Source: CAIOZA01 sp964464375 (GTDB taxonomy: Bacteria > Bacteroidota > Ignavibacteria > Kapaibacteriales > UBA2268). Taken from it: 64,000 nucleotides of DNA. Made by a program: the position numbers and the translations under genes. A model generated the notes under the pieces. That model was given only the letters and a program-made list of their open reading frames with translations. It was not told where the DNA came from and ran no database searches. Numbering within the stretch: the stretch's first letter is position 1; every line of letters begins with the position of its first letter. The stretch is from the NCBI GenBank assembly GCA_964464375.1, contig CAYXFU010000015.1:1-64000 (forward strand), written 5' to 3'. Below, in pieces: positions 34,201 to 45,085 of this stretch.

Positions 34201-34440
34201 CTAGATATACTGCTCTTCTTCGTTGTCGTTGTAAAAGTACTCTTCATTGGCTGAATCTTCATATTCGGGCCAAAGATCTTCGATTCCTTCAATCAGCTCG
34301 TCCGTATCGTCCAGCTCATAAAGGTTCTCTATCACCTGCATTGGGCAACCTGAGCGGTTGACATAATCGAGCAGTTCTTCCTTTGTTGCTGGGAACGGCA
34401 CATCTTCCATAAATTTGGCTAATTCAGGCGTCCAAAACAT
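34201..34440 (-). CDS. DUF2795 protein
   Basis: A 79-residue acidic protein. FWTPELAKFMEDVPFPATKE, LLDYVNRSGCPMQVIENLYEL and a GIEDLWPEY motif match the DUF2795 family, which is found widely as short stand-alone proteins with no established function. The C-terminus is strongly acidic (NEEEQYI). It has its own ATG and stands apart from the glycan operon downstream (150 bp AT-rich gap). Confidence 0.85.
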   Translation of the reverse strand: MFWTPELAKFMEDVPFPATKEELLDYVNRSGCPMQVIENLYELDDTDELIEGIEDLWPEYEDSANEEYFYNDNEEEQYI

Positions 34441-34589
34441 TTCTACTCTCCTTGAGATATACTACATTATTGCTTTTATCAAAATTCGCTAAATTAAAGT
34501 TTGCAAAGATAATCAAATTATCTTGCTATATCAAAATAAGTTTCGATATTCTTTATTAATTATCGAAATAACTCTATTTCTATTTTAAA

Positions 34590-37500
34590 TTATTTTGTGA
34601 TTTTCAGTCCATCAATCATTTTTTTTGCCATTTCATAGTCCGGGTTTATACGCAAAGCCCATTCGAACATTCTTAGCGCATCATCATTAGAACCCATTTT
34701 AAGATGACTGATGCCAGCCCCAAAGTAAGCGTTAGCATTGTTATTGTTTAATTTTAATACTTCGAGATAAATAAGTAATGCTCCATTTGGATCTTCATCA
34801 TTGAGCAGTGTATCTGCCGTAAACGAGAGAAGTTCCTGAATATTTAGACCGATTGTAGAATCGTATTTATCATCTTTCCAGTTTTGCATGGCTTTGGTTG
34901 CACCATCCAACGCATCCGAGTATTTTTCTTCTGCAAAATTCTTGTTTGCTTCAAGGTAAAGTTCATCGATTGAAGAATAGATTTCCCTGGCTTTCCGCAA
35001 ATACTGATCCACTTCGTCCAGCTTCATAAGATTAATGCAAAGCTCTGCCATTCTGCAATACGCATGATGAAGCAATCTGCCGGTCATATTTGTGTTCCTC
35101 AGCAACTTCTTCAAATCAGAATAAGCACTTTCGGAATCTTTGGCAATTATCTTCTTTTCAATTTCCCCGAGAGCAATAGCATCATCTCTGTAATCCTCAA
35201 GATTTTTCTCAGCAATTTTTGCCATAGTTGTACCATTGTGCAAATCCAATCTTGCCAAAAGTTTTATCGTTGCTTTCTTCCATGTCCATTCAGTTCTAGC
35301 CCTCAAAGAAGCAAGCAGACCTTTCGAGAAGATCTGAGAAGGATCTCCATAAATGCTCTTCATTGTTTCAACTAATTCATCCTCATTGGGCTCCAGCAGA
35401 TAGGCTTCGCCTGTGAGTGGTAATCCGCCAATCTCACGCCCAATTGATTTCTTATCAGCAGAAATCAACCAACCGATTGATTCATCAACGAAATCATCGG
35501 TTGATCCGCCTTTCGTGACAATAACGGGCAATCCGCTTGCCATAGCCTCTAGTGTCGGCAAAGAGAAGCCTTCGCCACGGTAAGGGCAAACAAACACATC
35601 ACAAGCCTTATACAGCTCAACCATCTGCTCTTCCGTGAAGTAATCGTCAATATAGATTATTTCGGGTGAATTTTCAGACTTTTGGATAATATCTATCTGA
35701 TTTTTAGCAGTTTGTCCTGCGTAAAACGAATCGCCTCCCATATCCTTAATGATAAGGCTGACATTGTCCAATCCGTTAAAAGTTCGCACGTAAGCCTGAA
35801 GCAGAATATCTATCCCTTTGCGGTAGATTGTTCCACCAACAAACAGAAACTTCAGCTTTTTATCGGTATTAAATTTAAATCGCTTGCCCATTGGCGACCA
35901 TAGTTCAGGATCGCATCCATTAGGAATAACCTGAGCATGATCAAATTCAATTCCTGAATTAATGAATGAATTACGCGAATAATTCGATGGAGTCCATACT
36001 TCATCAGCATTCTGGAAGATGCTTACAAAATCGGTTCTCAATGTTGAGAATTCCCATGGCTGAATAATAAACCATTTAGACCCTTTTGGTTCTTCTGCTT
36101 TGGGGGGCCACTGATGCCTTATCCATGAGTATGGAAGTTTTTTAGTCTTGCTGTCAGACTCAAGTTTATATCGTATATCGTGCTGTTTTAGTATCTCATA
36201 TTTTGGATTACCTTCCGGCAGGAATGTGTCAGGCTCATAAGGAACAATTGTTACTTCGGCAACGCCGCTTTTGATAATGTTATAGCATATTTCCCTATTA
36301 ATCAAAGCCAGTGAATGCCAAACAAACTGAGATCCCTCCCATACTATATTGATTTGAGGCCCATCTGTCGGCACAGTTTGAACAACTGCATCAGTTGAGA
36401 GCTTTCTGTCAGACAAAGCCGCAAAATAATCCTGATTATCAAATTCCTGTTCCGGCTCCATTACCTCGTATTCGGCTTCTTCTCCTTTATCATCAAAATT
36501 GAAGCTCAAGCCTGATAGTAAGCTATTATCAAATGTTTCTTCGGCTTTCACATTCTTTATATCTTCATGCGTATCACCAAAATTGAAACTCAAGCTTGAT
36601 ACTTGATTTGAAGTTGAATTCTCATTTGTAAGTTCGGGCATACTATGCTTTTCAGATTTTACAGCACTAATCACTATACTAATGTTAATGTCCTCTAATG
36701 ATTCTGCCTCGTTAGCTTCGTCGTATGACTCAATCGTAAATCCAGCAGTTACAAGTTCTTTCCTTAAAAAATCCTCATCAAATGCCGCATAATAGAAATG
36801 AGCCTCGTCCAATTGATTGCCAAAAAGAAGCTTTGAAGCTATCTCGGAATTAATCAAACCACTAAGAAGTAATCTTGAAATCTGCTTCAAGGATGTGCAG
36901 GATATAATGAGTTTACCTTCAGGCTTCAAAACTCTAGCCCATTCAGCAAGCACTTCGCCAATCTCATTATGCGAAAAGCACTGTAGAAGATCTGCAGCAA
37001 GTATAGTATCAACACTTGCATCCTCATATTCTAGTATCCTCGCATCCATATTAACAATCTCAGGACCTTCATAATTCAGATCAATATTAATATAACCTGC
37101 TTCAATTGCTTCGCCGCATCCTAAATTGAGCTTTAACGACTCAGCTTGGGTTCTGTCCGATCCAACCTTAATTTTTCTATCGGAAAGAGCCTCAAAGTAG
37201 CTCTCATCGGGACTATCGCTGGGGGGATTATAATTGTTCATTTGAGTTTTATTAACCTTAGTGGATGAGTCGTTAATTATAAGATTATATTCGCTAGCCT
37301 TCAATTGCATACCTTTTGCTAAATCTATATATATTTTTATTACATGGTCGATATAATTCTTAAAAGAGTGTTTTTGAGTAATATTATGTCTCATTTTCTC
37401 AATGATCTGAGGCTCAGCAACACACTTGTTTATTATTTTCAATAAATCCTCAACTGAGTCATAAGTGTATAGAAACCCATCCACTTCAGGCTCAATAAAA

Positions 37501-40500
37501 TCAGGAATACCGCCTATCCTTGCTCCGATTATCGGCAATCGTAAAGCATGAAGCTCGAGCATAACCAAAGGGGCACAATCTTCTAATAAACTAGGAACAA
37601 TTGCTATATCAATATTATTTGCTATCTCTTCCAGTTGATTAATATGATATTCACCGTGGAACACAAGATTCCCTTTTTTGTCAATACTCTTTAAAAGATT
37701 AAGATATGCATCAACTGTAAAGCCGTAGATATGAAATTCTACATCAGACTTATCAAAAGCTTGCGCTATAACTGCTATATAATGTACGCCCTTTATTGGG
37801 AGAACGCTTCCAATAAATCCTATTCGAATTGGTTTCTTTATTCTTCTATCTGACTGCTTAGACAGATTGGGGTTTTCCCACAATTGATCCACCATGTTTG
37901 AAGATTGATGAACCAGTGCGAATCGTGTGTCATCTCCGCAATACTGTTTCAAAAGTTCCTTTTGTCTGTTTGATACACATAAGGTAACACTAATCCACTC
38001 TGTAAGAAGTTTAGTTGTTGTTTCAATCCTCTTCTTATAAAGGTCAATTTTTCCCGGATTCACTCTCACAGATTCTGAATTTTTTATCAGATCAACATCT
38101 TTCCAGATTGATAAATCCTCATGCAATAGATATAAATTTGGATCTATTATGTGATAATTATGTGGAGTAAAACAAGTAGGAATTGCTCGTTTATTGGCTT
38201 CTTCTGCCATTACGAACGAAAGACCATGAAAGTTATGAAAGTGAATAACATCTGGTTTAAAACTTTCTAAAACTGCTGAGAACCTTTTGCGGATACCTTC
38301 GTCCTCAATTTCTCTCTCGGGATTGTCGGGATCGATAAATAATGCTGGTCTATTATAAATACCAAACAACATCGCTCCTGAATCAACAGAGAAATCAAGA
38401 GAGTATGCCGGTTGAGCCGGATCATTTTTAAGATCGGCAAAGAATACCCCAACATCATAACCTCTGGATACAAGTTCCTCAACTACTGATTTTGGAAAAG
38501 TAGTGCCTCCACCGGATTCATTCCAGCCATACATTGTAAAAAGTACCCTTGGCTTTGTATCAGATATCCTCTTATTTTGTCTATCTTTAATGACTAATGC
38601 CAGATTCTGCAGATGTTGTTCCAGATCAGATGTGAAGGGCATTCCTGGATTTTCTTTGTTTAACTCGATAAAGTGTTTGTCTCCACCCAGAACTAACTCA
38701 GCCCATTTCATCTGTTCTTTTGAGAATAGAACAGGATGCCGGCTTATTAGCTTAGCTTTAACAATATTATGATTTTTAAGTGCACTATTATATGATTCAT
38801 TTTCTGATTTTCTATAGTTAAACAATGGCTCATTTATATGATAACCTATAAATCCATATTCAGCGGCTTTCAACCAGAATTCCCAATCCTCAAAAGGAAA
38901 ACCCTTCAATGTTTCATCATACCCGCCAACTTCTTCCCACATTTTCTTTGAGAACATCGAACAGACAGTTATATAATTGAATAGAACAAGCTTGGTTGGG
39001 TCGTAATCTATGGAAGGGATAATAATGTTATCATTTCCAAAATTCTGGACATCTGTATAAACTATATCTATACTTTTATTATTATCGAAAGCTTGAATAC
39101 ATTTCGACATAAAACTGGGTTTTATCTTATCATCAGCATCCATTGTGATTATATATTTACCTCTTGCTGCATTAATTCCTGTATTCCGTGCACAAGCCTG
39201 ACCCTTATTTTCGATAAGTTTAATAAGCTTAATATTATATCCGGAGTATTGGTTTATCAGCATTTCAGCTGTATGTACGGAATCATCCTTGCTTTTATCA
39301 TCTATAATAATAATCTCATAATTCTTATAGTCTTGTGCAAAAATACTGTTCAGTGCATCATCCAGATATTTTCCATGATTATAGCAGGGAATAATTACTG
39401 ATACTAAAGTCGAGCTTGGATTGACTGTTACTTGTAAATTTGAATCCAGTTTTCCCTTTTTATTTATTAATTCATAAAAGTAATCCTGATATCCTCTTGC
39501 TGTTTTATCCCACGAGAAATTCTCTCTGACCCAATTAATGGCTTTAGATCTGTTAGGTTCAAACTGATTAATTCTTGTTAAAATCCCATAAATATGATCT
39601 ACCAATATTTCTGGTTTATTTGGCGAATACAATAAACCAGTTTCTCCGGATATCATAGTTTCAGCTATTCCCCCAACATCATGAGCAATTGGAAAACATC
39701 CGCATGCTTGTGCTTCCAACGACACTAAACTGAATGATTCATAATTTGATGGTATAACACAAATTGAAGATTTTGAGTATTCAATAGCCAATTCGTCGTG
39801 TGATACTGCACCATGAAAATGTATTTTTGAAGATAACTTTTTAATCTGATCAAAATTAAGATATTCTCTGGATTCCCACATCGAAGCTGTTCCGAATAAG
39901 TGCAGCTCTATATTTGGTAATAGCTTTTCTAATGCGAGAAATGCCCTAATTAAAATATCAGGATTTTTATCAGTTACTAAAGCACCAACAAATATTATTC
40001 TTCCTAAGTTGCGATTTACAGTGTGAGGATAAAACACATTTAAATCGACACCATTATGTATTACTTTTAACCGAGATTCATTAATACCGGCTCTTTTAAG
40101 ATTATTTTTAACTTCTTTTGATACACAGATTACTCCGTCTGCTATTTTATTCAATAATATATCGGGATCTGCATTAGTCAAGAATTTGATTTCCTGATGA
40201 TGAAATAGAACCACTTTAGGAACGCTGTCTTTAACATATTTATAGCTCTGCAAATCAGGTCCCGAAGCAAAAGCCAGTACATCAATCTTGTTTCTTTCTG
40301 AGGAATTGGATGGGCTTTTCCATAAGTCAAATTGAATATAATTAACACCGTTCAGATATTTTATTTCTTTTTTCAGAAATGCCGCTATTGTTACATTATG
40401 CCCTAATAATGCTAAACTTTCCGCTGTTTTAATAACAGCTGTTTCGAGCCCGGCATTTAAGCCCTGGGGATCTATTTTACCAATGCTTGTAATTAAGCAA

Positions 40501-42557
40501 AGATTGAGAATCGGTCTAACTTTTTTTAAATTTGCTATATTATCTTCTGTTTTTATCATTCCGACAATACTTAATATTTTCAGCGGTAAATCATTTTTAT
40601 TTCCAGCCAATTCAAGAGCTTTTTGGAATGAAGCAGTAGCTGTTGCAATATTCTTATTTTGGAGATATAGACCTTTCCACAGGTAAAGCATTGGTAGATC
40701 AGGATGTTTGTTGATTATATTTGAAATTTTAATATAGGTCTCTTCCGACATTTTAGACAGTTCAGAACATGCTCTTGTTATTTTTACGTCAGAATATAAA
40801 TCAGGATGAAGTGTTGTTATGCAAGCCTTTATGTCCGGAAGTAATGGTAACATTTTATCAAATGCACTATCATTTGTTGTTCTGTATAAAAATAATTTCT
40901 CAGGTATTTTGGCGGCAATTAAATTCTGTTCAGATAATTCAATCCAAAAATTCCAATCCTCAGCCAATGAAGTTAATCCAGCATAATATCCGTTGGACCT
41001 TTCCCATAATGCCCTTTTAAATAAAGATGAATTCAAAAAAGTATTAGTATTTAATATTTTATGTGAATTGTATTCTTCGGTTATCCACGCTCCATTGCGG
41101 GCTCCAAATTCCTGCAAATCGCATGTAATAATATTTACTTCAGGTTTAGATTTAATTATTTGTACGGCTTCTGCCATGAAATTATTTAAAAATTTATCAT
41201 CACTGTCAAATGGTAGTATCCAATCTCCTTTAGCGTGTTTTATCCCAAAATTTCTTGCTTGCGATACACCACCATTTTCTTTCTCAATTAACCGAATCCT
41301 CTTATTCGGATATTCATTGATTAGTTCTGTGGCAATTTCTGAAGTATTATCAGAACTTCCATCGTTTACAATGATTATTTCCCAGTTCGAAAAAGTTTGA
41401 TTGATAATACTCTCAACTGATTCCCGAAGATAATGTGCCTGATTATAGCATGGTATCACAACAGAAATCAGAGGTTTTGTTAGTTCTGTACTTACATTTG
41501 TATTATTATTTAATTTGGTAGAGACTTTAGAAAAACGTTGAGAGAGAATCGCTTTCAATTCAGGAATTAATAGTTCCTTTTTGTCATTAATAACATTTTG
41601 GGCTAGTTCATTATTTAGATTGAAAGCTTCATTGAAGCATTTCAGAGCAAAATCTCTGTCCTGAGATGGTTTTCCCAAATCCCATGGCTGATAGAAGCTC
41701 GTAGCTCTTAATCCGAGATCTGCCAGTACATAAGACTTTTCGATGTCAGTTGAAACAGGATAATTCTCAATCTTATAAAGCTTGTAAATTGTTGGCAAAT
41801 CACGATACTTTGCAAAGAAATTTGAATGTTCATTTTGAGAATTATCTTTCTGGAAAGATAAACTATCAGGATTACAATAATACAATCCTAAAGGCTCATT
41901 TATGTGATAAGCTTTGAACTCCAATGAAAATCGTACATTAAAATCATAATCGCCAATAATTGAGTAACTTTCATCAAAATATCCAATTTTCTTGTGTACT
42001 TCCTTTCTCCACATAGGATGAATTCCAAATTGGAAATACAAAAGAGAATTTGGTGCAAAATAATCAGTATACTTATATAAAATCTGTTTGTCATTGCCGG
42101 AGTAAGTTTCATTTTCTATTTTTGTCTCATAACAATCGCTATAAACTAAATCAACATCTCCATGATTTTCGAGATACTCGCTCATTATCTCCAGAGCATC
42201 TTCTCTGTGCCGATCATCAGTATTGGCATTCGTAACATATTTACCTCTTGCAAGCTTTATTCCTCTGTTCCAGGAAGCATACAAAGTCTCACGTTCAGTT
42301 CTATGATAGATAATATTTGGATATTTATTCTGATATTCTTTAACAACCTCTACTTCATTCTGCTGTGAACCACTGTCAATTACAATTATTTCGAGAAACC
42401 CATTTGTGAACAGTGTTTGTTCTATCAAATCCTGTAAGCATCCACGAATAAAAAGCTCAGAGTTGTATGCAGAAATAATAGCAGACACTAGAATAGCATT
42501 ATTCGACGATTGTTCAAGCTCAGATTCAATATTTTGAAATAATTTCTCTTTAATCAT
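34590..42557 (-). CDS. Giant multi-domain glycosyltransferase (three GT2, three GT4-like, methyltransferase, TPR)
   Basis: A single open frame of 2655 residues. Domains in order, approximate residues: GT2 (22-240, SAIISAYNSELFIRGCLQDL); GT2 (363-590, ISVVIPCYNQAHYLRESVES); GT4 (684-1040); GT2 (1050-1270, VSVIIPCYNHGKYL, with DADD); GT4 (1335-1740); SAM methyltransferase (1807-1965, LNLGCGEAIEAGYINIDL); GT4 (2072-2420, with PYRGEGFSLPTLEAMASG); TPR repeats (2440-2655). No membrane segment or signal is seen, so it acts in the cytoplasm. It probably assembles several sugars of one oligosaccharide on a common acceptor, acting as an assembly line. It is last in the minus-strand glycan array. Confidence 0.9.
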   Translation of the reverse strand: MIKEKLFQNIESELEQSSNNAILVSAIISAYNSELFIRGCLQDLIEQTLFTNGFLEIIVIDSGSQQNEVEVVKEYQNKYPNIIYHRTERETLYASWNRGIKLARGKYVTNANTDDRHREDALEIMSEYLENHGDVDLVYSDCYETKIENETYSGNDKQILYKYTDYFAPNSLLYFQFGIHPMWRKEVHKKIGYFDESYSIIGDYDFNVRFSLEFKAYHINEPLGLYYCNPDSLSFQKDNSQNEHSNFFAKYRDLPTIYKLYKIENYPVSTDIEKSYVLADLGLRATSFYQPWDLGKPSQDRDFALKCFNEAFNLNNELAQNVINDKKELLIPELKAILSQRFSKVSTKLNNNTNVSTELTKPLISVVIPCYNQAHYLRESVESIINQTFSNWEIIIVNDGSSDNTSEIATELINEYPNKRIRLIEKENGGVSQARNFGIKHAKGDWILPFDSDDKFLNNFMAEAVQIIKSKPEVNIITCDLQEFGARNGAWITEEYNSHKILNTNTFLNSSLFKRALWERSNGYYAGLTSLAEDWNFWIELSEQNLIAAKIPEKLFLYRTTNDSAFDKMLPLLPDIKACITTLHPDLYSDVKITRACSELSKMSEETYIKISNIINKHPDLPMLYLWKGLYLQNKNIATATASFQKALELAGNKNDLPLKILSIVGMIKTEDNIANLKKVRPILNLCLITSIGKIDPQGLNAGLETAVIKTAESLALLGHNVTIAAFLKKEIKYLNGVNYIQFDLWKSPSNSSERNKIDVLAFASGPDLQSYKYVKDSVPKVVLFHHQEIKFLTNADPDILLNKIADGVICVSKEVKNNLKRAGINESRLKVIHNGVDLNVFYPHTVNRNLGRIIFVGALVTDKNPDILIRAFLALEKLLPNIELHLFGTASMWESREYLNFDQIKKLSSKIHFHGAVSHDELAIEYSKSSICVIPSNYESFSLVSLEAQACGCFPIAHDVGGIAETMISGETGLLYSPNKPEILVDHIYGILTRINQFEPNRSKAINWVRENFSWDKTARGYQDYFYELINKKGKLDSNLQVTVNPSSTLVSVIIPCYNHGKYLDDALNSIFAQDYKNYEIIIIDDKSKDDSVHTAEMLINQYSGYNIKLIKLIENKGQACARNTGINAARGKYIITMDADDKIKPSFMSKCIQAFDNNKSIDIVYTDVQNFGNDNIIIPSIDYDPTKLVLFNYITVCSMFSKKMWEEVGGYDETLKGFPFEDWEFWLKAAEYGFIGYHINEPLFNYRKSENESYNSALKNHNIVKAKLISRHPVLFSKEQMKWAELVLGGDKHFIELNKENPGMPFTSDLEQHLQNLALVIKDRQNKRISDTKPRVLFTMYGWNESGGGTTFPKSVVEELVSRGYDVGVFFADLKNDPAQPAYSLDFSVDSGAMLFGIYNRPALFIDPDNPEREIEDEGIRKRFSAVLESFKPDVIHFHNFHGLSFVMAEEANKRAIPTCFTPHNYHIIDPNLYLLHEDLSIWKDVDLIKNSESVRVNPGKIDLYKKRIETTTKLLTEWISVTLCVSNRQKELLKQYCGDDTRFALVHQSSNMVDQLWENPNLSKQSDRRIKKPIRIGFIGSVLPIKGVHYIAVIAQAFDKSDVEFHIYGFTVDAYLNLLKSIDKKGNLVFHGEYHINQLEEIANNIDIAIVPSLLEDCAPLVMLELHALRLPIIGARIGGIPDFIEPEVDGFLYTYDSVEDLLKIINKCVAEPQIIEKMRHNITQKHSFKNYIDHVIKIYIDLAKGMQLKASEYNLIINDSSTKVNKTQMNNYNPPSDSPDESYFEALSDRKIKVGSDRTQAESLKLNLGCGEAIEAGYINIDLNYEGPEIVNMDARILEYEDASVDTILAADLLQCFSHNEIGEVLAEWARVLKPEGKLIISCTSLKQISRLLLSGLINSEIASKLLFGNQLDEAHFYYAAFDEDFLRKELVTAGFTIESYDEANEAESLEDINISIVISAVKSEKHSMPELTNENSTSNQVSSLSFNFGDTHEDIKNVKAEETFDNSLLSGLSFNFDDKGEEAEYEVMEPEQEFDNQDYFAALSDRKLSTDAVVQTVPTDGPQINIVWEGSQFVWHSLALINREICYNIIKSGVAEVTIVPYEPDTFLPEGNPKYEILKQHDIRYKLESDSKTKKLPYSWIRHQWPPKAEEPKGSKWFIIQPWEFSTLRTDFVSIFQNADEVWTPSNYSRNSFINSGIEFDHAQVIPNGCDPELWSPMGKRFKFNTDKKLKFLFVGGTIYRKGIDILLQAYVRTFNGLDNVSLIIKDMGGDSFYAGQTAKNQIDIIQKSENSPEIIYIDDYFTEEQMVELYKACDVFVCPYRGEGFSLPTLEAMASGLPVIVTKGGSTDDFVDESIGWLISADKKSIGREIGGLPLTGEAYLLEPNEDELVETMKSIYGDPSQIFSKGLLASLRARTEWTWKKATIKLLARLDLHNGTTMAKIAEKNLEDYRDDAIALGEIEKKIIAKDSESAYSDLKKLLRNTNMTGRLLHHAYCRMAELCINLMKLDEVDQYLRKAREIYSSIDELYLEANKNFAEEKYSDALDGATKAMQNWKDDKYDSTIGLNIQELLSFTADTLLNDEDPNGALLIYLEVLKLNNNNANAYFGAGISHLKMGSNDDALRMFEWALRINPDYEMAKKMIDGLKITK

Positions 42558-42623
42558 TGCATCTTTTTTCGTTACTTTTCGTGAAATCTTAAATTATTCA
42601 TTTTATGGTTATCGCTGCAATAT

Positions 42624-44087
42624 TCACTTCAAACTGATAAGTGTTTTATTTTTCAAAGCTACATTGTTGCCGGGAGATATCTCTAATACTCTATTCAGAA
42701 TTGCATTTGCTTCAGAATAGTTTTTATTAATTATTTCAATTATCGCTAAATCATTCAAAGCCATCACATTATATGGATTATTTGTGAGGATATCATCAAG
42801 TAAGATCTTTGCCTGGATGATGTTGTTTGATTTGATAAATGTTTCTACCTGTTTTAGAAGATTAGTGTTTTCGTTTCCTCTACTATTAGAATTATACTCG
42901 TTTTGTTCTGCATCAGACCCTATATTAAATATTTCACATCCATACCTAATTATATTAATAATCTCCATTGAAAAAGAACTTTGAAATTCTAGGGCTTTTT
43001 GGATAACAGTGGATTCTTTCTCTAAATCTGGTCCAGCATTAAAATTATCTTTGAAATTATAAAGTACTCTAACCAAATCATCAACAGAACCTTTTTTAAA
43101 ATACAGACCAAACTCAGGATGTTGCTCTTTATGTACATCAATATCCGACAAAACGATGTATTTTCCTAAAGCACGGCCATCTTCTACAACAGTACTCCAT
43201 CCTTCAAACCAAGATGATTGAATTAATGCACAACTCTTTCTAATTAATTGAATCTGATCATCTCTTGGAATAAAACCCAGAATAAAGACCTGATCTTCTA
43301 TACCTAGCTCATAGATATAGTCGTTTAATTTTTTATAATAATCTGGGAAGCGATAATCTTCTTTAGCTCCAGTACATACTAAATTAAGTATAATCCCATT
43401 AATTTTTAATTTTGCAATAGCCTCAAAAACAGTTTTGTGATCTTTATGCACCCAGAACTGGTTACAGTTTAATATGAATTGATTTGGCAATGAATATTTG
43501 CGTATTACAGCATCTGGGTCTTCATTAAGCTGTTTTTGTTCTATCAAGGTATGAAAATTCAACACCCTTGTTGCACAAGTATAATAAGGATAGAAATATT
43601 TAAAATCTTTCTCGGCATCTTTGCTACTAAAAACAACCAGCTTTGCATTTCGAGCTATTTTATCAAAACTCATGTTGCGACCATTAATTTCAGCTTGAGA
43701 GAAGAAATTTGGTAAGTGCAAATGCTGAAAGTCAGGAATCCAAGATATACAATTTAAGTTTTCAAAAGCATCTGACAGCAAAGGGTAAACCAAATCAATT
43801 ACACTAAAAATCTCTTTAAATGTGTCAAAGTAATTGACATTATTTCCGAAGAAGTCTTCAATATTCGGCTTTTTATCTCCAACAATAATAACCGATTTAA
43901 AATATTTGAAAATTGATTCATACAAAGTATAAGACTCAGAATTATCATTATTAATTATGAAGAATAATTCAGGCTTTACAGCTTGTTTACTTTGACTTAT
44001 GGCTTTTACAAGATTGATGACATAATTGACACCACCAGGCCAATCAATTGTTCCAACTATCAGTATTCCTAATCTAACAGGTCTCAT
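42624..44087 (-). CDS. GT4-family glycosyltransferase with C-terminal TPR
   Basis: A 487-residue protein of GT-B fold: an N-terminal Rossmann domain (LGILIVGTIDWPGGVNYVIN, glycine-rich acceptor loop) and a GT4 donor domain with NQFILNCNQFWVHKDHKTV, GFIPRDDQIQLIRKSCALIQSSWFEG and WSTVVEDGRALG. The last 70 residues form about two TPR units (NPYNVMALNDLAIIEIINKN). TPR fusion matches that of the giant neighbour, which hints that both act on the same protein or carrier. It lies 67 bp upstream of the giant gene. Confidence 0.88.
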   Translation of the reverse strand: MRPVRLGILIVGTIDWPGGVNYVINLVKAISQSKQAVKPELFFIINNDNSESYTLYESIFKYFKSVIIVGDKKPNIEDFFGNNVNYFDTFKEIFSVIDLVYPLLSDAFENLNCISWIPDFQHLHLPNFFSQAEINGRNMSFDKIARNAKLVVFSSKDAEKDFKYFYPYYTCATRVLNFHTLIEQKQLNEDPDAVIRKYSLPNQFILNCNQFWVHKDHKTVFEAIAKLKINGIILNLVCTGAKEDYRFPDYYKKLNDYIYELGIEDQVFILGFIPRDDQIQLIRKSCALIQSSWFEGWSTVVEDGRALGKYIVLSDIDVHKEQHPEFGLYFKKGSVDDLVRVLYNFKDNFNAGPDLEKESTVIQKALEFQSSFSMEIINIIRYGCEIFNIGSDAEQNEYNSNSRGNENTNLLKQVETFIKSNNIIQAKILLDDILTNNPYNVMALNDLAIIEIINKNYSEANAILNRVLEISPGNNVALKNKTLISLK

Positions 44088-44102
44088 TTATTATATAAAA
44101 AA

Positions 44103-45017
44103 TTACTTAATAATTTTCAAATTGCAAAACCATTCGCAATATTTTTTTATTCCCTGATCCATATCAATAGCAGATTGAAAGCCCAAATTCTTAATTTTGC
44201 TAATATCACCCAGCCAATTTAATGGATCGCCGACCCGATTTTTATTGGAATAAACAATTTTGACTCCCTGCTTAGAAAGATATGTTACCAAGAAATGGGC
44301 TATCTCAGAAATTCTACTTTGCACACCACTAGACACATTATAAATTCCTTCCGTGAGATTTAAAGTTATCATTTTGTCAATCAAATCAGCTAAATCAAAA
44401 ACATGAATGAAATCCCGAGTTTCAATGCCTGTACCATCTAGCTCTAGTTGATTAGAACTCATTATTTTAGTTGCTAAATCCCAAAGTAATTGTTTTCTTA
44501 AACCATCGCCATAACATGAAAAAACTCTCAATATGACACTGTCAATGTCATAAATTTGTTTAAATTCTTCTAATATTTTCTCACTAATCAATTTATGGTA
44601 ACCATAAGGTGAAATTGGACTTAATGAATGGTCTTCACCTATGGGTAGTTCTTTAGGATTACCATAAACAGCTGCACTCGATAAGAAAATTACCCTACAG
44701 CATGAGTGCGCTTTTCGGATAGAATCCATTAAATTAAAAACTACTGTCGGACCTGAATTGAAATCCATCCCTGGAGATGTCATCGAAATACCAACATTAG
44801 CAGATCCGGCACAATGAATACAATAATCAGGATCAAATGCTTTAATAAGACCTTCTAATTCTGAGCTAGGAAGAATCATCTGAACATAAAAATCAACAGC
44901 TTCTGACAAATCAACCGAACCAGTATCCAATCCTACTATTTTATAGTTTCCTTTTAGCCTTTTAGCAATATTACTACCAATAAAGCCATTTACACCAGTT
45001 ATTAAAATTTTTCCCAT
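44103..45017 (-). CDS. NAD-dependent sugar epimerase/dehydratase (extended SDR)
   Basis: A 304-residue extended short-chain dehydrogenase. The NAD loop is ITGVNGFIGSNIAKRL, the catalytic pair is YGYHKLISEKI (Tyr, Lys) with the upstream SSAAVYGN serine. FIHVFDLADLIDKM and YNVSSG are typical of UDP- or dTDP-sugar epimerases. Which sugar it acts on cannot be told; a 4-epimerase or 4-reductase role for a glycan precursor is likely. It is 15 bp upstream of the GT4 gene. Confidence 0.88.
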   Translation of the reverse strand: MGKILITGVNGFIGSNIAKRLKGNYKIVGLDTGSVDLSEAVDFYVQMILPSSELEGLIKAFDPDYCIHCAGSANVGISMTSPGMDFNSGPTVVFNLMDSIRKAHSCCRVIFLSSAAVYGNPKELPIGEDHSLSPISPYGYHKLISEKILEEFKQIYDIDSVILRVFSCYGDGLRKQLLWDLATKIMSSNQLELDGTGIETRDFIHVFDLADLIDKMITLNLTEGIYNVSSGVQSRISEIAHFLVTYLSKQGVKIVYSNKNRVGDPLNWLGDISKIKNLGFQSAIDMDQGIKKYCEWFCNLKIIK

Positions 45018-45085
45018 AGTAATTTTTTTTTCTGTTAGGTAAATTATTATCCAATTTCATACCATTTAGAGCGAATAATGTCTCT

